Origin: Candidatus Equihabitans merdae
GTDB lineage: Bacteria > Bacillota > Clostridia > Lachnospirales > Lachnospiraceae
NCBI GenBank assembly: GCA_018065025.1
Contig: JAGHUB010000322.1
Location: 1-5,041, forward strand
Direction: 5' to 3'
Length of the DNA stretch: 5,041 nt
Position numbers and translations under genes: made by a program. Positions within the stretch are counted from its first letter, which is position 1. Each line of letters opens with the position of its first letter. This document shows, in pieces, positions 1 through 5,041 of the stretch. The notes beneath the pieces were generated by a model. That model did not search any database and was not told where the DNA came from. It saw nothing but the letters and a program-made list of their open reading frames with translations.

Positions 1-562
1 TATTTACCCCGATCAGTCTGGCGCCGCAGCGAATAGCCATCTCCACTTCTGCTTCATCGTGAGCTTCTACCAAAGCTGACAGGCCCAGCTCATCACAGAT
101 AGCCATGTAGTCCTTGATCTCCTCTTCTGTCAGAATAGCGCAGATGAGAAGAACGGCAGAGGCACCAAGAAGCTTGGCTTCATAGATCATGTAGGGATCG
201 ATGGTGAAATCCTTGCGGATGCAGGGAGTCTTAACGGCGGAAGTAATTTCCTTCAGATAGGCGTCGCTGCCCAGGAACCATTTAGGCTCTGTCAGAACAG
301 AGATGCAATCTGCCCCGGCTTCTTCGTAAGATTTGGCGATTTCCAGATAAGGAAAATCCGGTGCGATCAGGCCCTTGGAAGGAGAAGCCTTCTTGCATTC
401 ACAGATAAAACCAAGGCCCGGCTTCTGCAGAGCTTTCTCAAATGCGAAGTCACCCTTGGGAAGAGCCAGGGCTTCTGCCTTGACTTCTTCGAAGGATTTT
501 ACTTTCTTGGCTTCAGCCACACGGACTCGGGCATAATCTGCAAGTTGGTCAAGTATAGTCAT
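1..562 (-). CDS. trpC: Indole-3-glycerol phosphate synthase, C-terminus cut by window edge
   Basis: This cytoplasmic TIM-barrel enzyme closes the ring of 1-(2-carboxyphenylamino)-1-deoxyribulose 5-phosphate to give indole-3-glycerol phosphate, releasing CO2. I translated 187 residues before the left edge; family members are about 250-270 residues, so the last quarter or so is missing. Visible signatures are ECKKASPSKG at residues 55-64 (Glu55 and Lys57 match the known catalytic Glu/Lys pair), SVLTEPKWFLGS at 88-99, CIRKDF at 114-119 (Lys117 matches the second catalytic lysine), LVEAHDE at 164-170 (Glu166) and LIGVN at 183-187, where the family's GVNNR motif begins. The ATG at 562 is preceded by GAGG at 569-572 with a 6-base gap. 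It follows trpD by 99 bases in the same direction and is probably cotranscribed with it. Whether it is fused to trpF further left cannot be seen. Confidence 0.97.
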   Translation of the reverse strand, partial: MTILDQLADYARVRVAEAKKVKSFEEVKAEALALPKGDFAFEKALQKPGLGFICECKKASPSKGLIAPDFPYLEIAKSYEEAGADCISVLTEPKWFLGSDAYLKEITSAVKTPCIRKDFTIDPYMIYEAKLLGASAVLLICAILTEEEIKDYMAICDELGLSALVEAHDEAEVEMAIRCGARLIGVN

Positions 563-582
563 AGATAACCTCACGGTAGACA

Positions 583-631
583 TTGAGGTCAGCATTTTGG
601 AACATTTCTCAATCAAAAATGCTGACTTCAA
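583..631 (-). repeat. Imperfect inverted repeat (hairpin) between trpD and trpC
   Basis: The arms 588-598 and 616-626 pair perfectly over 11 bases (GTCAGCATTTT against AAAATGCTGAC) around a 17-base loop. After one mismatch (587/627) four more pairs follow (583-586 with 628-631). In the operon transcript no U-run follows the stem, so it does not look like an intrinsic terminator. It ends 20 bases before the trpC start. A role in RNA processing or stability, or in setting trpC translation, is possible but is inference only. Confidence 0.7.
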
Positions 632-661
632 CGATACTCTTATTTTTCATGCAATAGCAAA

Positions 662-1681
662 TCAGGAGTTGCTGACTTCGATGATTTTTTCCAGAGTGGC
701 ATAGGCCTTACCGGAATCGATGAGTTCGGCTGCCAGTTTGACGCCATCGGCCATGCTGTCGGCCTTGCCGCCGATATAAAGAGCAGCACCGGCATTCATG
801 AGAACAGCATTTCTCTTGGCGGACTTGTCTTCGCCGCGAAGAATAGCCTTGGTGATCTCAGCATTTTCTTCAGGAGAACCACCAACCAGGTCTTCCTTAG
901 TGCAGCGTTCGAAGCCGAAGTCTTCCGGCTTAATGACGTAATATTTCATCCAACCGTCTTTGAATTCAGCAACAGATGTGGGAGCGCTCATGGAGATCTC
1001 ATCCAGCTTGTCCTGACCATAGACTACCATACCACGTTTGACGCCCATGTCCATGAGAACCTGTGCCAGAGGCTGTACCAGATATTCATCATAAACGCCA
1101 AGGAGCTGCATGTCGGGCTTAGCCGGGTTGGTCAGAGGGCCAAGGATGTTGAAAACGGTACGGAAACCAAGTTCACGACGGATAGCACCAACGTATTTCA
1201 TGGATGTGTGATACTTCTGAGCGAAGAAGAAGCACATGCCGGCTTCATTTACCATCTTGGCACACAGTTCCGGATCCTGCTGGATGTTGACACCCAGAGC
1301 TTCCAGACAGTCAGCTGTGCCACACTTGGAAGAAGCGGCGCGGTTGCCGTGCTTTGTAACCTTCATGCCGCCGGCAGCTGCTACAACAGCAGATGTGGTG
1401 GAAATGTTGAAGCTATGAGCATTGTCACCGCCGGTACCAACGATTTCGAAGATGCCTTCGCCCAGTTCAACGGGAATGGCATGTTCACGCATGGCTGTGG
1501 CGCAGCCGGCGATTTCATCTGTGGTCTCGGCGCGGGCACTCTTGGCGGACAGGGCTGCCAGGAAAGCGGCATTCTGAGTGGGAGATGTCTCACCGCTCAT
1601 GATCTCATTCATAACGGTATAGGCTTCATCATATGTCAGGTCTTCTTTGTTAACGATTTTAACGATAGCTTCTTTAATCAT
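662..1681 (-). CDS. trpD: Anthranilate phosphoribosyltransferase
   Basis: TrpD transfers the phosphoribosyl group of PRPP to anthranilate, the second dedicated step of tryptophan synthesis, in the cytoplasm, usually as a homodimer. The 339-residue product is full family length. An N-terminal helical domain (about 1-70) is followed by the PRPP-binding GTGGD at 82-86, NIST at 92-95, KHGNRAASS at 110-118, [13 protein letters not shown] at 174-186, and the acidic metal-binding Asp227-Glu228 in GQDKLDEIS. All key residues are present. The ATG at 1681 is supported by AGGAG at 1689-1693 with a 7-base gap. No trpG-type amidotransferase is fused to it, unlike enterobacterial TrpD; trpG is a separate gene just upstream. 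The 82-base gap before it and 99-base gap after it are loose for an operon, but no terminator is visible in either. Confidence 0.98.
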   Translation of the reverse strand: MIKEAIVKIVNKEDLTYDEAYTVMNEIMSGETSPTQNAAFLAALSAKSARAETTDEIAGCATAMREHAIPVELGEGIFEIVGTGGDNAHSFNISTTSAVVAAAGGMKVTKHGNRAASSKCGTADCLEALGVNIQQDPELCAKMVNEAGMCFFFAQKYHTSMKYVGAIRRELGFRTVFNILGPLTNPAKPDMQLLGVYDEYLVQPLAQVLMDMGVKRGMVVYGQDKLDEISMSAPTSVAEFKDGWMKYYVIKPEDFGFERCTKEDLVGGSPEENAEITKAILRGEDKSAKRNAVLMNAGAALYIGGKADSMADGVKLAAELIDSGKAYATLEKIIEVSNS

Positions 1682-1688
1682 GGACTTG

Positions 1689-1695
1689 CTCCTTT
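1689..1695 (-). promoter_or_regulatory. trpD ribosome binding site
   Basis: AAAGGAG lies 7 bases before the trpD ATG and gives that gene its own strong translation start, independent of coupling to trpG. Confidence 0.85.
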
Positions 1696-1719
1696 ATTGA
1701 TCTCAGTACTTTATATAAA

Positions 1720-1728
1720 TGTGGATAA
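1720..1728 (-). promoter_or_regulatory. DnaA-box-like 9-mer (TTATCCACA)
   Basis: The minus strand reads TTATCCACA, an exact match to the classic DnaA box. It sits in the AT-rich (about 29% G+C by my count) gap between trpG and trpD. A TATAAA-like hexamer lies just downstream, but no convincing -35 goes with it. Binding by DnaA is inference. Confidence 0.4.
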
Positions 1729-1750
1729 TAATTGTTTTCTTGTTCCACTA

Positions 1751-1759
1751 TGTGAATAA
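1751..1759 (-). promoter_or_regulatory. Second DnaA-box-like 9-mer (TTATTCACA)
   Basis: TTATTCACA fits the relaxed DnaA box TTATNCACA. It has the same orientation as the box at 1720-1728, offset by 31 bases (about three helical turns), and begins 4 bases after the trpG stop codon. Function is unproven. Confidence 0.35.
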
Positions 1760-1763
1760 GTTT

Positions 1764-2330
1764 TTATACATTCAGGAAATTCTTTAACATGGTGCGGCCT
1801 TCCGGGGTCATGATGGATTCCGGATGGAACTGTACACCGAAAATGGGATAATCCCTATGTTCCACGGACATGACTTCGCCGTCCTCTGTGACAGCTGTGA
1901 CTTTCAGGCATTCCGGCATGGTATCGGGATCCGCTGCCAGTGAATGATAACGAGCGATCAATGTAGGAGATTCGATTCCCTGGAAGAGAACGTTGTCATC
2001 GCTGAAGCTGATTTCTGACTGCTTGCCGTGCATCAGCTGTCTGGCATAGGTAATGGTGGCACCAAAGGCATTGCAGATGGCCTGATGACCAAGGCATACG
2101 CCAAGGATGGGGATCTTCTTGCCCAATGTGCCGGCGGCTTCTACGATGATGCCGGCATCTTCGGGACGACCCGGGCCCGGGGAAATGATGATGTGGCTGG
2201 GAGCTAGTTTTTCGATTTCCTCTACAGTCATCTCATCGTTACGGATTACTTTAATATCGGGATTCAGCTCACCTACCAGCTGGAATAAGTTGTAGGAGAA
2301 GCTGTCGTAATTGTCGATCAGTAAAATCAT
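1764..2330 (-). CDS. trpG: Anthranilate synthase component II, glutamine amidotransferase subunit
   Basis: This class I glutamine amidotransferase hydrolyses glutamine and passes ammonia to TrpE for anthranilate formation. At 188 residues it is the usual length for a stand-alone subunit. It opens with MILLIDNYDSFSYNL, has the oxyanion-loop motif PGPG at 51-54, the nucleophile Cys79 in GVCLGHQ, HGK at 101-103, and the remaining triad residues His169 and Glu171 in QFHPES. The ATG overlaps the trpE stop as ATGA, so translation of the two subunits is probably coupled. AGGAGG at 2338-2343, inside the end of trpE, gives it its own site with a 7-base gap. In some bacteria such a subunit also serves p-aminobenzoate synthase (PabA); the position next to trpE makes TrpG the primary call, but dual use cannot be excluded. 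Confidence 0.96.
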   Translation of the reverse strand: MILLIDNYDSFSYNLFQLVGELNPDIKVIRNDEMTVEEIEKLAPSHIIISPGPGRPEDAGIIVEAAGTLGKKIPILGVCLGHQAICNAFGATITYARQLMHGKQSEISFSDDNVLFQGIESPTLIARYHSLAADPDTMPECLKVTAVTEDGEVMSVEHRDYPIFGVQFHPESIMTPEGRTMLKNFLNV

Positions 2331-3793
2331 GATTCTTCCTCCTGTGCCATCTTCAGGGCATTGACGACAGCCTTGGCCTTGTTAATGCATTCCTGGAATT
2401 CCTTCTCCGGTACGGAATCGGCAACGATACCGGCGCCGCTTCTGACGAAGACCTTGCCATTTTTCTTATAGGCGATACGGATGGCGATACATGTGTCCAT
2501 GTTGCCGCTGAAATCGATATAGCCGATGGCGCCGCCGTAGATGCCTCGTTTATTATTTTCCAGCTCACCAATCAGCTGGCAGGCACGGATCTTGGGGGCA
2601 CCTGACAGGGTACCTGCCGGCAGGACTGCGCCGATGGCATCCAGTGCGTCATGTTCGGGACGGATCTCGCCACGAACGGTGGAACCGATGTGCATAACGT
2701 GTGAGTAACGCTCGATGGAGTGGAATTTTTCAACTTCTACTGAACCGAAGCGGCTGATCTTGCCCAGGTCATTTCTGCCAAGGTCAACCAGCATGTTGTG
2801 CTCAGCCAGTTCTTTTTCATCTGCCAGCAGGTCGGCTTCCAGAGCCTTATCCTCTTCTTCTGTAGCACCACGGGGACGGGTACCGGCCAGGGGGAAGGTG
2901 TGCAGTACGCCATTTTCCAGCTTGACCAGAGTTTCCGGTGAAGCACCGGCTACTTCTACGTCTGTTCCTGAGAAATAGAACATGTAGGGAGAAGGATTGA
3001 TGGTGCGGAGGATTCTGTAGGTATTCAGCAGACTGCCTTCGAAATCAGCACTGAGGCGGTTGGAAAGGACGATCTGGAAAATGTCACCTTCGTGGATGTA
3101 ATGCTTGGCTTTCTCTACCATGCCGCAATACTCTTCCTGATTGAAGAGAGGTGTGACATCTGAGAGAAGGCGTCCGCCGGGCTCCTGCTTCTTCTGACCA
3201 TGTCTCAGAAGTTGTACCATCTGGCTAAGTTCCATGACAGCTTTGTTGTAGCCTGTCTCTACATCCTCCAGTTCCATGTTGGCAATGAGGATGATCTTCT
3301 GACGGACATTGTCGAAGGCGATAACTTTATCGAAAACCATCAGGTCGATGTCTTTAAAAGCGTCGGTATCTTTGACATCTCTCTTGACGGTGGGTTCACG
3401 ATAGTTGAGATAATCGTAGGAGAAGTAGCCCACCAGACCGCCGGTAAATGAGGGAAGACCGGGGATCTTGGGGCTCTTGTGATCGGCCAGGATCTGTCTT
3501 AAGAATGTATCCGGATCATCTACTTTCATGCGGATGTTGCCGGCCTGCATTTCGCCGTCGATGCAAGTGATCTCCAGCTTGGGTTCATAGCCCAGGAATG
3601 TGTAACGACCCCATTTTTCAGTCTCTGCAACGGATTCCAGCATGTAGCAATGTGTGGATACATTTTTCAGGATCTTCATGGCTTCGATGGGTGTACAGAT
3701 GTCTGACAGGATCTCGCAGCTGACGGGGCAGACTTTGTAGATGCCCTGTGCGGCGATGTCCTTGACTTCCTCTAATGTAGGAAATGTGTTCAT
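2327..3793 (-). CDS. trpE: Anthranilate synthase component I
   Basis: TrpE converts chorismate and ammonia to anthranilate and pyruvate, the committed and normally tryptophan-inhibited step. The product from the chosen start is 488 residues, normal for the family. The N-terminal domain carries MLES at 51-54, matching the LLES element of the feedback site, and NPSPYMFY at 266-273 completes the usual tryptophan-binding surroundings, so inhibition by tryptophan is expected. The chorismate-binding domain shows PLAGTRPRG at 301-309, DLGRNDLGKIS at 337-347, HIGSTVRG at 368-375, LPAGTLSGAPKIRA at 391-404, YGGAIGYID at 419-427 and RSGAGIVADSVPEKEF at 451-466. The frame stays open to an ATG at 3835, but the ATG at 3793 has AGGAGG at 3800-3805 six bases upstream and starts where the family's similarity begins, so I use it. 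The gene is first in the operon, downstream of a Trp T-box. Confidence 0.98.
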   Translation of the reverse strand: MNTFPTLEEVKDIAAQGIYKVCPVSCEILSDICTPIEAMKILKNVSTHCYMLESVAETEKWGRYTFLGYEPKLEITCIDGEMQAGNIRMKVDDPDTFLRQILADHKSPKIPGLPSFTGGLVGYFSYDYLNYREPTVKRDVKDTDAFKDIDLMVFDKVIAFDNVRQKIILIANMELEDVETGYNKAVMELSQMVQLLRHGQKKQEPGGRLLSDVTPLFNQEEYCGMVEKAKHYIHEGDIFQIVLSNRLSADFEGSLLNTYRILRTINPSPYMFYFSGTDVEVAGASPETLVKLENGVLHTFPLAGTRPRGATEEEDKALEADLLADEKELAEHNMLVDLGRNDLGKISRFGSVEVEKFHSIERYSHVMHIGSTVRGEIRPEHDALDAIGAVLPAGTLSGAPKIRACQLIGELENNKRGIYGGAIGYIDFSGNMDTCIAIRIAYKKNGKVFVRSGAGIVADSVPEKEFQECINKAKAVVNALKMAQEEES

Positions 3794-3798
3794 TTTAA

Positions 3799-3805
3799 AC
3801 CTCCT
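3799..3805 (-). promoter_or_regulatory. trpE ribosome binding site
   Basis: AGGAGGT lies just upstream of the ATG at 3793 and decides that start over the in-frame ATG at 3835, which has no comparable site. GCAGG at 3803-3807, overlapping it, is complementary to CCTGC at 3826-3830 upstream, so the site might be masked by base pairing. Confidence 0.9.
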
Positions 3806-3808
3806 GCT

Positions 3809-3848
3809 GTCTGATGGCCCTCTGTGCAGGTTCATTGGATCACCAGAC
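3809..3848 (-). other. Possible hairpin just upstream of the trpE ribosome site
   Basis: In the transcript GUCUGGUG (3848-3841) can pair with CAUCAGAC (3816-3809), giving eight pairs including one G-U, around a 24-base loop. The 3' arm ends 3 bases before the ribosome site. The loop carries CCUGC, complementary to GCAGG in the ribosome site. This structure exists only in transcripts that read through the T-box terminator. A regulatory role is inference. Confidence 0.35.
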
Positions 3849-3855
3849 TTTTACA

Positions 3856-3893
3856 AATAAAAAAGTCCTCGACAGAATATTTCTGTCAAGGAC
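3856..3893 (-). terminator. Rho-independent terminator of the T-box leader
   Basis: A 13-pair stem (3865-3893, one G-U pair, ATA loop) begins GTCCTTGACAG on the minus strand and is followed directly by six Ts, then ATTTGT. This is a textbook intrinsic terminator. Its 5' arm contains CGTCCTT, whose CCUU can instead pair with AAGG at the start of the T-box, so terminator and antiterminator exclude each other. Confidence 0.95.
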
Positions 3894-4136
3894 GAATAAT
3901 CTTTATCCGCGGTGCCACCTTGGCTTCATGCTTGCGCATGCTCTTTGCGAGATACCTGCATATCTCCGACAACTAACGTATGTCTTACGTCGCAGAATAC
4001 TGGGCTTTTCAGCTGTTCCCTGCGCCCTCCGCGGTCCATTTGATGATCTGTTTCACGCCCGGATCTCACCGCCCCGAACTCTCTGTGGTGTCATATATCA
4101 CCTTTATCTCCGCTTCAACGGTTTATTAATTCATTT
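3856..4136 (-). ncRNA. T-box riboswitch leader specific for tRNA-Trp
   Basis: This leader RNA senses the charging state of tRNA-Trp and controls read-through into trpE. The T-box core AAGGTGGCACCGCGG lies at 3907-3921, matching the consensus AGGGUGGNACCGCG. Its UGGC bulge would pair with the tRNA end GCCA, fitting the discriminator G of bacterial tRNA-Trp. In Stem I, GCGG (4113-4110) pairs with CCGC (4034-4031) and GGUGAU (4102-4097) pairs with AUCAUC (4047-4042). Between them, on the 3' side, an internal loop reads AAAUGGA, with specifier codon UGG (Trp) at 4038-4036. The distal part has the AGAGAG and GGUGAGA elements typical of T-boxes. Further hairpins, including GAGAUA/UAUCUC and a CAUGC-GCAA-GCAUG stem, fill the Stem II/III region. 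Uncharged tRNA-Trp should stabilise the antiterminator and switch the operon on. The 5' end is set from the predicted promoter and is approximate. Confidence 0.95.
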
Positions 4137-4142
4137 GAAGTT

Positions 4143-4171
4143 ATTCTATTATTCTGCGATAAATATGTCAA
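4143..4171 (-). promoter_or_regulatory. Sigma-A-type promoter of the trp operon
   Basis: A perfect -35 TTGACA (4171-4166) and a -10 TAGAAT (4148-4143, one mismatch to TATAAT) are separated by exactly 17 bases. Transcription should start near 4136, just before Stem I of the T-box. Such a strong promoter fits control by attenuation rather than by activation. No obvious TrpR-type operator is visible. Confidence 0.88.
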
Positions 4172-4199
4172 CCCACAAGTCCCCCAAATAGCGTATAAT
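4172..4199 (+). promoter_or_regulatory. Probable promoter of the divergent sensor gene
   Basis: A perfect -10 TATAAT lies at 4194-4199. The best -35 is weak (CCCACA at 4172-4177, three of six matches, 16-base gap). Start would be near 4206, giving a leader of about 36 bases before the ATG at 4242. The -35 abuts the trp -35 (4166-4171) on the other strand. Confidence 0.55.
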
Positions 4200-4241
4200 A
4201 AAGAAGACTTCTAAATCATAAGAAAGAAATCGGTACACAAA

Positions 4242-5041
4242 ATGTCTGAACTTATCATTTCTTACACTAATATAGCCCAGGAAAGCATTAGCATCATCTT
4301 TCTGATGATCCTGATCATCACCTGTCTTCTGCAGAAGGAGACCTTGGCCACTACAAATACCCTGGCAATCATTGCTATTCTTTGTGTGGGTCTTCTGGCT
4401 GTCCAGATTCTTCAGTGGGTTGACTACATCAACATTCTTTCGGTGGATACTTACCTGCCTACCAGCGGCCGTGAGTTATATGTAAGATACCTCTTTCTGC
4501 TGGACTTCGGCCTGAGTTACCTGATTACTTTCGCCCTGTTCAGGTACATGCAGATCCTGGTTGAATTCCTCAGTGTCTCACAGAAAGAAAGCATTACTCT
4601 TTCCACTAAGCCCAACAAAGTCTTGATCATCCTGGGAGTTTTGGTCGGAGCTTTCATGTTGTCCGACATCTGGCTGCACAATGTCTATCTTTTCGATGAA
4701 GGCGGCATTGCCCATCCTACTTATGGCTCATTGATCATCCTGGCATCCCTGTTCGTATGTCCCGCGGTCAGCATATTTACCATCATCCGCTACCGCAAGA
4801 TACTGGGCAAGTATGACGGCTGGCTTCTTGCCATCTACAATTTGGCCATGCTGATCCTGCTGCCTGTTTCATTTGTTAATAACTTGAGTATCAGCTATGT
4901 GGCCATCCCCATCCTGATCTACATCCTGTATTTTGGTATCGATATCCGCAGAGGCCAGGAATACATACAGCAGGAAGCTGTTATTGCCCAGAGAGAGGCT
5001 CAGCTGGAAGAAATGAACCTGCAGATGATGGTTTCCCAGAT
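4242..5041 (+). CDS. Multi-pass membrane protein, probable sensor histidine kinase (LytS/His_kinase type), N-terminal part
   Basis: I translated 266 complete codons; the gene runs off the right edge. Hydrophobic stretches at about residues 15-30, 40-58, 82-100, 125-143, 163-182, 192-210 and 214-231 suggest seven membrane helices. A charged, Gln/Glu-rich helix follows (about 234-266), ending QLEEMNLQMMVSQ. In many membrane sensor kinases of the His_kinase (LytS/YehU-like) family this linker runs straight into SQIQPHFLYN, the phospho-acceptor motif; here the window ends at SQ plus two bases (AT), which fits but does not prove it. A stop at 4212-4214 and no earlier ATG fix the start at 4242. The ribosome site is poor (only AGAAAG-like purines well upstream). 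The signal sensed is unknown. Alternatives with similar layouts are GGDEF proteins or another kinase class. It is divergent from trp, so a functional link is uncertain. Confidence 0.65.
   Translation, partial: MSELIISYTNIAQESISIIFLMILIITCLLQKETLATTNTLAIIAILCVGLLAVQILQWVDYINILSVDTYLPTSGRELYVRYLFLLDFGLSYLITFALFRYMQILVEFLSVSQKESITLSTKPNKVLIILGVLVGAFMLSDIWLHNVYLFDEGGIAHPTYGSLIILASLFVCPAVSIFTIIRYRKILGKYDGWLLAIYNLAMLILLPVSFVNNLSISYVAIPILIYILYFGIDIRRGQEYIQQEAVIAQREAQLEEMNLQMMVSQ

Noticed and set aside
609..650. 13-codon reading frame (MKNKSIVEVSIFD) between trpD and trpC
   Set aside because: It has no ribosome site and overlaps the hairpin arm; similarity of IVEVS to the trpD tail comes from the short repeat, so I do not call it a gene.
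1208..1759. 183-codon open frame on the plus strand opposite trpD
   Set aside because: It lies almost wholly antisense to the well-supported trpD, has no ribosome site or recognisable family, and is explained by the reverse frame of a conserved gene.
3653..3661. Third DnaA-box-like site (TGTGGATAC on the plus strand)
   Set aside because: It has one mismatch and lies inside conserved trpE coding sequence far from the other two, so chance is the simplest explanation.
3794..3835. Longer trpE starting at the ATG at 3835
   Set aside because: No ribosome site precedes it, the extra 14 residues have no similarity to TrpE that I recognise, and the ATG at 3793 has an ideal AGGAGG.
3906..4035. ACCGCGGA occurring twice, in Stem I and in the T-box core
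   Set aside because: It could allow an alternative pairing with GCGG of Stem I, but both copies are explained by their normal T-box roles, and CCGCGG is self-complementary and easily repeated by chance.
3814..4191. 125-codon open frame on the plus strand across the T-box leader
   Set aside because: It is antisense to a structured RNA, has no ribosome site, and its composition looks like non-coding sequence read by chance.
4202..4212. Small palindrome AGAAGACTTCT near the predicted start of the rightward transcript
   Set aside because: Five-base arms are too short to support an operator without a known factor or conservation.

Overview
The window holds the start of a tryptophan biosynthesis operon on the minus strand. 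It is read from right to left, and facing away from it at the right edge is the beginning of a membrane sensor-kinase-like gene. The operon order is trpE-trpG-trpD-trpC. Synthesis is controlled by a T-box leader that reads tRNA-Trp. Strong AGGAGG-type ribosome sites, T-box control of trp, an intrinsic terminator with a U-run and consensus sigma-A-type promoter hexamers all point to a Bacillota (Firmicutes) genome. The protein style and roughly balanced base composition would fit a gut or anaerobic Clostridia member, but the species cannot be fixed from the sequence.

Layout from right to left. At 4242-5041 (+) lies the N-terminal part of a protein with about seven membrane segments, followed by a helical linker that stops just where a LytS/His_kinase-type phospho-acceptor motif would be expected. 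At 4143-4199 two promoters lie back to back: a near-consensus one firing left into trp, and one with a perfect TATAAT firing right. From about 4136 to 3856 runs the T-box riboswitch, with a UGG specifier, a UGGC acceptor-end bulge and a competing terminator. trpE (3793-2327) and trpG (2330-1764) overlap by ATGA and encode the two subunits of anthranilate synthase. After an AT-rich 82-base gap comes trpD (1681-662). After a 99-base gap containing a long imperfect hairpin comes trpC (562-1), which runs off the left edge.

Together the genes take chorismate plus glutamine to anthranilate (TrpE/TrpG), then to phosphoribosyl-anthranilate (TrpD), and later to indole-3-glycerol phosphate (TrpC). The isomerase TrpF and the synthase subunits TrpB/TrpA are not in the window and would be expected further left. 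When uncharged tRNA-Trp accumulates, the leader should switch from terminator to antiterminator and let the operon be read.

Most of the window is ordinary, well-conserved metabolism. The less ordinary points are two DnaA-box-like 9-mers about three helical turns apart inside the operon, a possible hairpin that could mask the trpE ribosome site downstream of the T-box terminator, the trpD-trpC hairpin with an echo of the trpD tail, and the abutting divergent promoters shared with an uncharacterised sensor gene. I found no clear sign of a wholly new system.
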